From: Pseudomonas asgharzadehiana
Lineage (GTDB): Bacteria > Pseudomonadota > Gammaproteobacteria > Pseudomonadales > Pseudomonadaceae
Length of the DNA: 64,000 bases
Assembly: GCF_019139815.1 (NCBI RefSeq)
Contig: NZ_CP077079.1
Span: 5,463,001-5,527,000 of the forward strand
Direction: 5' to 3'
Part shown: piece after piece, positions 44,463 to 52,106 of the stretch
Layout of the letters: the number at the start of each line of letters is the position of its first letter
How positions within the stretch are numbered: the first letter of the stretch is position 1
The notes under the pieces: model-generated
The model's input: the letters and a program-made list of their open reading frames with translations, nothing else
What the model was told of the DNA's origin: nothing
Database searches by the model: none
Translations under genes and position numbers: made by a program

Positions 44463-44807
44463 TCACCCCATTTTTTTTATCGGTTTAACCGAGACCACTT
44501 CCACGTACTTGTACTTCTGTCTGGCAGCCTTCACAGCATCTTGCTCAGCCAGCAACGAGCTCAACGTGTCGGCGTCCTGGATGAGCTCGTGCATCTCCCC
44601 CTCGTATTCGTTTCCAACCCGAAGCGTGACCCTGATCCTAGGCGTAAACGCTTTCGCCGCTTTTTTCGTAGCTATAGGCGCCGCTATCGCCTTTGTGAAT
44701 ACGACTTCTGTCACAGGCTCCGGTACTGGAGAGGCAGGCACCTCTCCGGGTTTAGCCGTACCAAACAAGGCGCGGCGCATCTCTTCTTCAGTTAAATCAG
44801 CTTTCAT
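44463..44807 (-). CDS. Unrecognised 114-residue island protein
   Basis: MKADLTEEEMRRALFGTAKP starts an acidic N-terminus, then a proline/alanine linker with a basic patch (IATKKAAKAFTPRIRVTLRV). The C-terminal domain has YEGEMHELIQDADTLSSLLA and KAARQKYKYVEVVSVKP. Such linker-plus-small-domain proteins accompany integrative elements in Pseudomonas; function unknown. Same strand as the 121-aa gene upstream, 85 bp apart. Confidence 0.6.
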   Translation of the reverse strand: MKADLTEEEMRRALFGTAKPGEVPASPVPEPVTEVVFTKAIAAPIATKKAAKAFTPRIRVTLRVGNEYEGEMHELIQDADTLSSLLAEQDAVKAARQKYKYVEVVSVKPIKKMG

Positions 44808-44892
44808 AAATCGTCTCTATAGAACAGCAATTAGCTCAACAAGTTGTTCGGGAAGGCTTAAGCCAAGAAGAGCTGTGGAGCAGGAGGAGATT

Positions 44893-45258
44893 TCAAATAC
44901 CTAGGTCAATTTCGAGACAAGAACCCCTCCAGGCTCGGGAAAGTTGCCCCTTCGGCAGTCGCGTAATGAGCCCGTCTGCTAGGTCACTGGCGTGCCGGGA
45001 GTACAGTGTTACGGTGTCCGGAACCGGTGTCCGACCCGCAACGAATGCACCCACTCGCTCTTGGGCAATTTTCAGTATATTCAGGACTTCTTGGCTCATC
45101 TCTTTGGTGGACAGGTATTCCACGACTGGCTTGGGCGGAGGCGCAGCTTGACTCCACATTTCTATGACCACCTTGAGGAGCCCGTCCGAGCCAAAATGCT
45201 TGAGGGCCATTTCCCACAGCTCACCTTCCTGCACCATATCCAGGCGAGGCCTAGTCAT
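44893..45258 (-). CDS. Unrecognised 121-residue island protein
   Basis: A soluble helical protein, MTRPRLDMVQEGELWEMALK, with EYLSTKEMSQEVLNILKIAQ in the middle and the tail RLPKGQLSRAWRGSCLEID. No family recognised. Its start lies only 16 bp from the start of the divergent exonuclease-like gene at 45275, so each promoter must lie inside the other gene. Confidence 0.6.
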   Translation of the reverse strand: MTRPRLDMVQEGELWEMALKHFGSDGLLKVVIEMWSQAAPPPKPVVEYLSTKEMSQEVLNILKIAQERVGAFVAGRTPVPDTVTLYSRHASDLADGLITRLPKGQLSRAWRGSCLEIDLGI

Positions 45259-45274
45259 AACGGAGTTCTGTCAA

Positions 45275-45736
45275 ATGAGGCTCTTTCTTGATTGCGAGTT
45301 CACCCGGCTCTCAGCTACAGCGAAGCTAATATCACTCGCACTGGTAGCTGAGAATGGACGCGAATTCTACGTGGAATTGCTCGACACATGGCGAGAGGAA
45401 GATTGCAGCGACTTCGTCGTAGAGATCGTTCTTCCGCAGCTCTGGGGCAGTGACAATGCACAACCCATTATTGGGGCAAGAACTGCCCTGCTCGATTTCC
45501 TAGCGTCGTTCGACGAAGTTCTAGAAATTGTCACAGACGCACCACAGTTCGACTGGGAGCTTTTCTGCGAACTTGCATATAACGACGGTAAATGGCCAGG
45601 GAACGTTCGGAATTACCCCACCGACGCAACCACTCTGGATGCTACAAGTGACGGGGTTCCGCTTCCGCATCACGCTCTCCTCGATGCCCGTATCATCGCT
45701 GGCATGTTCACCAACAGCAATCGAAAGAAAGAGTGA
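45275..45736 (+). CDS. RNase-H-like 3'-5' exonuclease
   Basis: A 153-residue protein starting MRLFLDCEFTRLSATAKLIS, with CGGAG nine bases before the ATG. The DxE motif (LDCEFT), an internal FDWELFCELAY block and a C-terminal HHALLDARIIAGMF (His/Asp) match a DEDDh exonuclease. It is shorter than DnaQ. Small island-borne exonucleases of this type are seen beside defence genes. Role here is unknown. Confidence 0.7.
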   Translation: MRLFLDCEFTRLSATAKLISLALVAENGREFYVELLDTWREEDCSDFVVEIVLPQLWGSDNAQPIIGARTALLDFLASFDEVLEIVTDAPQFDWELFCELAYNDGKWPGNVRNYPTDATTLDATSDGVPLPHHALLDARIIAGMFTNSNRKKE

Positions 45737-45792
45737 CTCTGAGAAGGGCAGTCAATCAGTAGTCTGTATGGGCCAATCGCCTGGAGCGAAAT

Positions 45793-45960
45793 ATGAAATG
45801 GAAAGCGCGCACGACCAAGCAAGTCGCCGAATTGATTTGTGGCGACAACACGAAAGGTTATTTCCTCTACCTTATCCGTGCGTGCAGCAGAGGCAACCGT
45901 CATTATTCGCTCAGCTTAATGTGCCCGGATAGGGCCATTGAGCCCAAAAATGATGGTTAA
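45793..45960 (+). CDS. Possible 55-residue protein
   Basis: MKWKARTTKQVAELICGDNT begins a short frame with GGAGCG five bases upstream. The middle reads YFLYLIRACSRGNRHYSLSL. Its last 14 codons lie in the direct-repeat core, whose other copy (39021-39084) has unrelated sequence upstream, so the C-terminus was probably acquired by recombination. Could be a truncated gene. Confidence 0.35.
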   Translation: MKWKARTTKQVAELICGDNTKGYFLYLIRACSRGNRHYSLSLMCPDRAIEPKNDG

Positions 45961-46084
45961 TGTGCCGTATTGGGGACATTAGCTCGCACCTCATACGGAG
46001 AAGTGCTTTGCATCCGGCTTCAAGACGGCAGTTGATTCTCTGAGTCGCTAGGCTCATGCCTAGCCCAGTGCAACGTAGCTACCG
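45918..46084. repeat. Direct repeat, copy B
   Basis: Second copy of the 39021-39190 repeat. It has the same 64-bp core (58/64 identical) and the same spacing (38 against 39 bp) to a DUF6998-like stop codon. It also shows two tandem half-palindromes of the form AATGTGCC...GGG-N-CATT. Confidence 0.85.
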
Positions 46085-46115
46085 CAGCCCTCCACAGCAG
46101 CCCTTCCTGTGACAT
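46020..46115 (-). pseudogene. Remnant of a DUF6998-like gene
   Basis: 31 codons ending VATLHWARHEPSDSENQLPS, which aligns with the C-terminus of the intact gene at 39124-39660 (IATLRWARHEASESENLLPS): 15 of 20 identical. The 11 codons before it (MSQEGLLWRAA) do not match the intact gene clearly. The rest of the gene is missing, so this is a tail fragment. Confidence 0.75.
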
Positions 46116-46143
46116 TTTTAGCAGGGAGCTGGTCATTGAAAAA

Positions 46144-46635
46144 TCACTCGGAATTAATTCGCTCAGACGTGGTTGTTTTCAGATATCTGCGGACAGTGGA
46201 TCTCGACAGATCCAGCCTCTCTGCGATTTCGGACACCGCTACTCCGGCACTGCGGAGGCGATCCGCTTCAGCCGCTTTTTGCGCCGCATCGGATCGGACG
46301 GGTCGACCAGGCGCCGGCTTTCCGTCTCGTGCCATTGACTTCATTTCCTGGTCAACGCTTTCTTTTTTAATTCTGTTCAGCTGTTTGGAAATGCGTTTAA
46401 GGCCCTCCCCGAACGGCTCATTAGATTGCAGGGATGTTGCCATGAGAATCAGCGAGGCCGGTTCAACTTCCATTATCGCTGCAAGACGAATGAGCACATC
46501 AATCGTGATATTCACCTCGCCACGCTCTATCCGTCCCCAGTAGGAACGGTCAATCGTGATCAGGTTTTCCTGCGTAAAACCCTTTCTTCTACGCAGTGCT
46601 CGTACCACTACAGCTAGGGCTTCTGCGGCCTCCAT
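46144..46635 (-). CDS. Dual-HTH regulator (XRE + resolvase-like HTH), copy 1
   Basis: A 163-residue protein from MEAAEALAVVVRALRRRKGF. Residues 8-65 are an XRE/Cro-type HTH (GFTQENLITIDRSYWGRIER). After a linker the C-terminus has a Hin/resolvase-type HTH (AEADRLRSAGVAVSEIAERL then DLSRSTVRRYLK). A second protein of this layout is at 62436. It probably recognises two sites or a long operator; GCACCATAA arms lie upstream. Divergent from the small-gene cluster at 46861. Confidence 0.8.
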   Translation of the reverse strand: MEAAEALAVVVRALRRRKGFTQENLITIDRSYWGRIERGEVNITIDVLIRLAAIMEVEPASLILMATSLQSNEPFGEGLKRISKQLNRIKKESVDQEMKSMARDGKPAPGRPVRSDAAQKAAEADRLRSAGVAVSEIAERLDLSRSTVRRYLKTTTSERINSE

Positions 46636-46655
46636 GACATTTCCCCAAGCAAATC

Positions 46656-46714
46656 GAGGATGAGGCCATATTGCGAAGCACCATAACACGGACTATCATC
46701 CTCATTATGGTGCT
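46656..46714. promoter_or_regulatory. Interlocked inverted repeats upstream of the dual-HTH gene
   Basis: AGCACCATAA (46677-46686) pairs with TTATGGTGCT (46705-46714). GAGGATGA (46656-46663) pairs with TCATCCTC (46696-46703). The second arms recall ATCCTC/GAGGAT upstream of the paralogue at 62911-62928. Confidence 0.55.
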
Positions 46715-46860
46715 CCTAGCGCTTTCAGGTTGGCTTCCCTTGATCTGATTGACGTCTCCAACCCCACACAGCTGGCGCGCGGAGAGGTTCCTACGAGGGG
46801 CGAGCGCAGACAAACGGGATTGAATTGTCAATTTCCGGGTAATTAATTGAGGTGAACCCT

Positions 46861-47253
46861 ATGGCTAGCGTCCAAGAGCCCGATTTTATGAAAGGGCCTA
46901 GAACGTCCCTAGAGGGCCTGACAGGTACTTCCGAAGCTCGAGCTTTAGCAGTCGAACGATTGCCTAAAAAGCCTTACTGCCTAGTTCGCGACTGGACAAT
47001 ATTTCGCATTGAAGTCACCCGTGACGAGCTCTTCAAATGCAATGCAGCGGGCCAGCTCCCGATGATCCTGTTTGCCCATAACGTGACAGAGGACAGTCAA
47101 GGCCGTTTCGAAAGGGGCGACTGGGTTCGTTCAAGCATGTGCACCGGTTTCCACGATGGTGTTGTGTTCGAAACCAGAAACACGATTTACGTGTTGATCG
47201 GCCCAGGTTATGAACAGCTCGCAAGCCTGAAAGACGTTTTCTCCCTCTTCTAA
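46861..47253 (+). CDS. DUF6957-like protein
   Basis: A 130-residue protein; ATG at 46861 with AGGTGA before it (an in-frame GTG at 46852 is less likely). YCLVRDWTIFRIEVTRDELF and ERGDWVRSSMCTGF, then VFETRNTIYVLIGPG, look like the DUF6957 family found in Pseudomonas prophages and islands. Function unknown. First of four small same-strand genes to 48553, probably one operon. Confidence 0.7.
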   Translation: MASVQEPDFMKGPRTSLEGLTGTSEARALAVERLPKKPYCLVRDWTIFRIEVTRDELFKCNAAGQLPMILFAHNVTEDSQGRFERGDWVRSSMCTGFHDGVVFETRNTIYVLIGPGYEQLASLKDVFSLF

Positions 47254-47295
47254 CCTGCGCTCTGTATTGGAGCCCCTTCAGGCCAAGGACATACG

Positions 47296-47742
47296 ATGTT
47301 TAGAACACACGACAGCGACATGCTGGGCCTACCGGGCATGTTCGGTGAGGGTCAATACCAATGGCATCAGGTATCCAAAGTGCTTCGTAATCACTGGTAT
47401 CACGTAACTGTCCAGGCCATGTACGAGGACAGAATTTCAGAGGCGGTTCTGATGATCGACAGCGAACCACAGCTTCAGCAACTGCTGATTGCCCAGGACG
47501 CGGAGACGATCATCACAGAGGTGCAAGTAGTCACACCTGCTCACATGAATGGCACGGGAGTTTGGCGGATGGAGAAACTGACCAAAGTGACGCTTGGTGA
47601 AGACCAAAACGAGTGTGTTGTGTGCCTGCTGGAGGTCGAGACAGGCTCCGAATATCACAGCTCACACCAGCCTGGCTTCAGTTGCGATGCTCTGAGCAAC
47701 CTTCGTCCGATCTATCACGCAAACATGATTCGATCAGCCTGA
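47296..47742 (+). CDS. Unrecognised 148-residue island protein
   Basis: MFRTHDSDMLGLPGMFGEGQ begins a soluble protein with a beta-strand-rich centre (NHWYHVTVQAMYEDRISEAV, RMEKLTKVTLGEDQNECVVC). It ends LSNLRPIYHANMIRSA. No motif of known function. It follows the DUF6957-like gene by 42 bp. Confidence 0.6.
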   Translation: MFRTHDSDMLGLPGMFGEGQYQWHQVSKVLRNHWYHVTVQAMYEDRISEAVLMIDSEPQLQQLLIAQDAETIITEVQVVTPAHMNGTGVWRMEKLTKVTLGEDQNECVVCLLEVETGSEYHSSHQPGFSCDALSNLRPIYHANMIRSA

Positions 47743-47832
47743 AATTTACCAGGATTCTTGCACGCTACCAGTGCGGATGGTTCCGTGTGGAATTCCTGGT
47801 TAGGCCGTATATACCGCCAACGGAGTGCAACA

Positions 47833-48216
47833 ATGCTGAACATGATTGGCCGGGATTTTTATGGTAAGCGCCACACAGAATTTGACCTAATACGAATCAA
47901 AAAAGCCCAGGCGCAAGGCTTCGATAGACCGATCACAGCGTATCTTTGCAGCGCCTCCATCAAAGCCCGAACGGGCATAGGCGTAGTGTTTGGTCACAAC
48001 CGTAAAGACCAATATGGACGGTTTGGCGATGGCCACCTAATCCGAACATCTGACGTGATTAAAGCGGAGCGCGAGGGCAGATTTTGGGTGCTGACCACAG
48101 TCAACTCTAGGTATGTTCTCGCTACATTCCAGAGGGGCAATGGACGTGCAAGTCTGCGTGAGTTTCTGCGGCTTTCACAGGGGATGCACCACTTCACCCC
48201 GCGAGGGTTACAGTAA
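47833..48216 (+). CDS. Unrecognised 127-residue island protein
   Basis: Starts MLNMIGRDFYGKRHTEFDLI; the frame extends 25 codons further upstream but with poor coding character. GFDRPITAYLCSASIKARTG and GRFGDGHLIRTSDVI, then FWVLTTVNSRYVLATFQRG suggest a small beta-rich fold. Similar in size and spacing to its neighbours in the operon. Function unknown. Confidence 0.55.
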   Translation: MLNMIGRDFYGKRHTEFDLIRIKKAQAQGFDRPITAYLCSASIKARTGIGVVFGHNRKDQYGRFGDGHLIRTSDVIKAEREGRFWVLTTVNSRYVLATFQRGNGRASLREFLRLSQGMHHFTPRGLQ

Positions 48217-48271
48217 TGACCGTGGTCTTCTTCCACTGGCAAAGCCTCCTGAATGGCTTCGAGGTGGTGTC

Positions 48272-48553
48272 ATGATCGTCAAGGCAGGCGAAGTCATCTG
48301 CATTGCCTCGGGCATTTTTGAGAATTACGACCGCGCAGGGCCCTTTGTTGCAACGCAGGACTTCGACCTCGATTCATTCATAGCAGAGGCAATGAAGCCG
48401 CTCACAGAGAAATGGGAAGTGTCGAGCTTGTTTGCGGATATTCCCAGGGTGCTTTTCGATAACGGGCTCATCACCAAGCTTCCTTGTCGCAAAATTTACC
48501 TAGGAGCGATGGGCGAAGTCGACATTTGGGAAGAGCAGGATGACCTTCGATGA
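48272..48553 (+). CDS. Unrecognised 93-residue island protein
   Basis: MIVKAGEVICIASGIFENYD, then VATQDFDLDSFIAEAMKPLT and a closing VDIWEEQDDLR, form an acidic soluble protein. GAGGTG lies seven bases before the ATG. Last gene of the small-gene cluster. A DUF411 remnant on the other strand begins eight bases after its stop. Confidence 0.6.
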   Translation: MIVKAGEVICIASGIFENYDRAGPFVATQDFDLDSFIAEAMKPLTEKWEVSSLFADIPRVLFDNGLITKLPCRKIYLGAMGEVDIWEEQDDLR

Positions 48554-48560
48554 CGACGCT

Positions 48561-48740
48561 TCAAGTATTTGACAAAAGCCTAATGAAGGTAGCGATAGAG
48601 CTGAGATTCTTTGCCTTGCAGCAGCCGCACTTAGGATCGCGGTAAATGTTGATGACTTCAGCGCCTTGTGCCGCTCCGGTCATGAGTAGTGTCGTGAACG
48701 CGGCAATTCGCAGACTGGCAGCCCTGACTGTCGAGCAATC
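48561..48740 (-). pseudogene. DUF411 metal-binding protein remnant
   Basis: The minus strand reads LRIAAFTTLLMTGAAQGAEV as a signal peptide and then INIYRDPKCGCCKAK. That is the hallmark N-terminus of DUF411 copper-associated periplasmic proteins (YRDPxCGCC). The frame then leaves the family and stops at 48561. No ATG start is in frame upstream. Truncated, presumably nonfunctional, a trace of a lost metal-resistance gene. Confidence 0.7.
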
Positions 48741-49029
48741 GCCCGAGCAAATCAGGGCAGCAAATCAAAGTTGCTTAACCGATCAATCGCCGTACCTCAG
48801 TTAATCGCTTATAGCACTGCCTTCTGACTAGGGTCGCCTTAGCGCACCCTGAAATTCGAGGAAATCTAATCTAATTTTTTACGATTTCTTTACGGTAGGT
48901 TTTATCGCTCATCCCGATACTGGCCGTGATTTTTGATCGTCCACGTGCCTGCTCAGCAGTTGGCCCTGGAAAAACGTAATGCCCAAGGACGGCATGCAGT
49001 TACTCCCCGCTAATTGAGAGGGCGCCACC
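48741..49029. promoter_or_regulatory. kup upstream region
   Basis: About 290 bp without a gene. It contains the direct repeat TTTACGA (48878-48884) and TTTACGG (48889-48895), 11 bp apart, the spacing used by OmpR/PhoB-type response regulators. Confidence 0.35.
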
Positions 49030-50931
49030 TTGAGTGAGACCGCAACCGCTACACACGTAGACTCCCCATCCAAAGCATCAGGGGTGGGCTTACTCGTCGC
49101 TGCTGTAGGTGTGGTTTACGGAGACATTGGCACGAGCCCCCTCTACACGTTGAAAGAGGTCTTTTCCGGGCATTACGGTGTTCAGGTGAATCACGATGGC
49201 GTGCTTGGCATTCTGTCGTTGATCTTTTGGTCACTGATCTGGGTAGTCTCGATTAAGTACGTATTGTTCATTTTGCGTGCCGACAACCAGGGCGAAGGCG
49301 GCATCATGGCTTTGACTGCGTTAGCCCGCCGCGCAGCTGCACCTTACCCACACATGAGCAAGATACTGGTTCTGCTCGGCCTATTCGGCGCGGCACTTTT
49401 TTACGGCGACAGCATGATTACCCCGGCTATTTCGGTGCTCTCTGCGGTCGAAGGATTACAGTTAGCATTTGATGGTATCGAGCACTGGGTCGTGCCTATA
49501 TCAGTGGTCGTGCTCGTCGCCCTGTTCTTGATACAGAAACATGGCACAGCTCGAATCGGCATACTGTTTGGCCCTGTCATGGTGCTGTGGTTTGTGGTGC
49601 TGGGCGCCCTCGGTATCCACGGCATTTTGCAGCGGCCCGAAGTGCTGCAAGCGCTAAACCCTGTTTGGGCAGTGCAGTTCTTTGTTGCTCATCCAGGCAT
49701 GGGTGTAGCGATTTTGGGCGCCGTCGTGTTGGCATTGACCGGTGCTGAAGCACTGTATGCCGACATGGGCCATTTTGGCCGCAAGCCGATTTCTCGGGCA
49801 TGGTTCATGTTGGTGTTGCCGGGGCTGGCACTTAATTATTTTGGCCAAGGCGCCTTGATCCTGGAAAACCCGGAGGCTGTGCGCAATCCGTTCTACTTGC
49901 TTGCGCCGAGCTGGGCACTGCTGCCGATGGTCGCGCTTTCCACACTGGCGACCATCATCGCTTCTCAAGCCGTAATCTCCGGTGCTTTCTCCCTGACGCG
50001 CCAGGCCATCCAGCTAGGGTACGTCCCTCGGATGTTCATCCAGCACACCTCCAGCCAAGAGCAGGGGCAGATCTACATCGGCACGGTTAACTGGGCGTTG
50101 ATGGTAGGTGTTGTACTGCTGGTGATCGGGTTCGAGTCATCCAGCGCCTTGGCTGCCGCTTATGGGGTCGCGGTGACAGGCACCATGTTGATCACAACGA
50201 TCCTGTCTTCGGCTGTCGTCCTGCTGCTATGGAAAACACCGCGCTGGCTGGCGATCCCGATGCTGCTTGGCTTCTTGCTCGTCGACAGCTTGTACTTTGC
50301 GGCCAACGCTCCGAAGATTTTTCAGGGCGGAGCATTCCCGGTCATTGCCGGTGTCGCTCTTTTCATCCTGATGACGACTTGGAAGCGGGGTCGAAAAATC
50401 ATTGTTGAGCGGCTGGATGAAACCGCGCTTCCTTTGCCCTTGTTCATCAGCAGCATTCGCTCGCAGCCTCCACATCGAGTGCAAGGAACAGCAGTCTTTC
50501 TCACAGCGAGGGCTGATGCCGTACCTCATGCGCTGCTGCACAACTTGCTGCATAACCAGGTCTTGCATGAGCAAGTGGTGCTCCTCACCGTTGTGTCTGA
50601 AGACAGCCCACGCGTCAGTCCTGCGCGTAGGTTCGAGGTCGAAGCTTATGGGGAAGGTTTTTTCCGAGTGAGCCTTCACTTTGGCTTTATGGAAGAAGCC
50701 GACGTTCCTCTGGCATTGAGTCTTTGCCACTTGGCTGACCTTGATTTCAGTCCGATGCGCACAACGTATTTCTTGAGCCGAGAGACCGTGATTCCTACTA
50801 AACGAATCGGCATGGCGCGCTGGCGAGAGAGTCTTTTTGCCTTCCTGCTGAAGAACGCAAACAGCAATCTCAAATATTTCAAATTGCCCATCAACAGGGT
50901 GATCGAGCTGGGTACCCAGGTGGAAATGTAA
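49030..50931 (+). CDS. kup: Potassium uptake protein Kup
   Basis: A 633-residue low-affinity K+:H+ symporter with about 12 membrane helices and a cytosolic C-terminal domain. The signature [17 protein letters not shown] is at about 28-44. [13 protein letters not shown] and [20 protein letters not shown] follow. No ATG is available near the start; TTG at 49030 behind GAGAGGG gives the standard N-terminus. A second Kup on a mobile island would aid K+ uptake in stress, and fits the CorA-like and DUF421 genes nearby. Confidence 0.93.
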   Translation: MSETATATHVDSPSKASGVGLLVAAVGVVYGDIGTSPLYTLKEVFSGHYGVQVNHDGVLGILSLIFWSLIWVVSIKYVLFILRADNQGEGGIMALTALARRAAAPYPHMSKILVLLGLFGAALFYGDSMITPAISVLSAVEGLQLAFDGIEHWVVPISVVVLVALFLIQKHGTARIGILFGPVMVLWFVVLGALGIHGILQRPEVLQALNPVWAVQFFVAHPGMGVAILGAVVLALTGAEALYADMGHFGRKPISRAWFMLVLPGLALNYFGQGALILENPEAVRNPFYLLAPSWALLPMVALSTLATIIASQAVISGAFSLTRQAIQLGYVPRMFIQHTSSQEQGQIYIGTVNWALMVGVVLLVIGFESSSALAAAYGVAVTGTMLITTILSSAVVLLLWKTPRWLAIPMLLGFLLVDSLYFAANAPKIFQGGAFPVIAGVALFILMTTWKRGRKIIVERLDETALPLPLFISSIRSQPPHRVQGTAVFLTARADAVPHALLHNLLHNQVLHEQVVLLTVVSEDSPRVSPARRFEVEAYGEGFFRVSLHFGFMEEADVPLALSLCHLADLDFSPMRTTYFLSRETVIPTKRIGMARWRESLFAFLLKNANSNLKYFKLPINRVIELGTQVEM

Positions 50932-50993
50932 AAAACATCTGAAGCCGCATGTGTCATTTAAAATGGCAAGGCTTTGGTTCGGGAAACGGCTGC

Positions 50994-51149
50994 TCACGAC
51001 TTGTTCGTGTTGATCTTCCCAGTGTCTATTTTCGATGGAGGCTTGGGCAAGCCGGATTCGAATAGGAAGCGATGATCAAGAAAACTAATCATGCTTCCTA
51101 CCGCCGCAATCACAACCATCATCAACATACCGATATCCGAAGATTGCAT
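50994..51149 (-). CDS. Small single-helix membrane protein (51 aa)
   Basis: MQSSDIGMLMMVVIAAVGSM gives one membrane helix, followed by a polar tail (ISFLDHRFLFESGLPKPPSK). AGGAG lies six bases before the ATG. It follows the CorA-like gene by 42 bp on the same strand and probably belongs to its operon. Small membrane proteins often modulate neighbouring transporters; that is inference. Confidence 0.65.
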   Translation of the reverse strand: MQSSDIGMLMMVVIAAVGSMISFLDHRFLFESGLPKPPSKIDTGKINTNKS

Positions 51150-51191
51150 CGTGTGCTCCTGACCGAGATACCCATTAAAAAAGCGAATTCG

Positions 51192-52103
51192 TTAGGCCAT
51201 ACGCCGCAATGCGTAAACCATTCCCGCACCGACGAAACCCATGCACATGATCAGTACGGGAAAGGACATCCACCAGGGAACACCGGACGTCATCATGCTG
51301 AATTCCGACATCCCGCCGATGCCGGCGATAAGGTTTAACGGGAGGAAAACGACATTGATGAGCGTAAGTTTGCGAAGGGCTCGATTCATGCTGTTGTTTG
51401 CAAGGTTGCCGTGCGACTCGATCAGGTTTGCGAACACCTTCGCGTGAATTTTGGCCTGCTGATAACTTTGCTCGTTTTCTATGATCAGGTCGTTTAGCGA
51501 ATCTAGCTGTCTGTCACTGAAGCCTTGTCGCTGGCCATGGTTTCGCAGCAGGGTCAAAACCGCGCCGTTACCTTGAATCGCGTTTACGTAGTAAACAAGG
51601 CTTTCGCTCAGGTTGTACATTTGAGCCAGCTGCTGGTTATCCATCGCTCGGGTGAATTGGTGCTGAATCTCTCGAGCAATTTGTTTCACTACCCTCAAAT
51701 GCCCGAGGTAGTGATGAACGCTTTCAGCGAGTAGCGCCATCAACACATCCACTGGGCCAGTCATTTGCAGATCGTGCTCAAGACTGGACAGCAGCGAATT
51801 GCTTGCACAAATCACCACCAGCCGCTTTTCACTCGACACCACGCCGAACGATGAGACATTGAATGCTCGCCCGTCAAAGCTTTCCGGGCGCTTCCAGATC
51901 AGGAACAGGTGATCTGGTTTGATCTCGATTCGAGCCACCTCATCAGGATCGAGGGACGATTCCATCGCTTGAGCGCTAATGCCCAAGCGACTCTGTAGCT
52001 CGGATTGCTCGGCTGCGTCCGGGGCGACAGACAGCCAAATACACGCGTCGTCTTTTGATGCGCAGCACAGGGAGCCAGACTGTATAGAGTAACCTTCAAC
52101 CAT
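51192..52103 (-). CDS. CorA-family divalent-cation transporter with altered GMN motif
   Basis: A 303-residue protein with the CorA layout: an alpha/beta N-terminal domain, a long helical stalk (about 145-235) and two C-terminal helices (LINVVFLPLNLIAGIGGMSE, WWMSFPVLIMCMGFVGAGMV). The usual selectivity motif GMN at the end of the first helix reads GMS here. Family knowledge says the Asn binds the hydrated ion, so selectivity or transport may differ. Starts 3 bp after the RimK-like stop. Confidence 0.85.
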   Translation of the reverse strand: MVEGYSIQSGSLCCASKDDACIWLSVAPDAAEQSELQSRLGISAQAMESSLDPDEVARIEIKPDHLFLIWKRPESFDGRAFNVSSFGVVSSEKRLVVICASNSLLSSLEHDLQMTGPVDVLMALLAESVHHYLGHLRVVKQIAREIQHQFTRAMDNQQLAQMYNLSESLVYYVNAIQGNGAVLTLLRNHGQRQGFSDRQLDSLNDLIIENEQSYQQAKIHAKVFANLIESHGNLANNSMNRALRKLTLINVVFLPLNLIAGIGGMSEFSMMTSGVPWWMSFPVLIMCMGFVGAGMVYALRRMA

Positions 52104-52106
52104 CGG

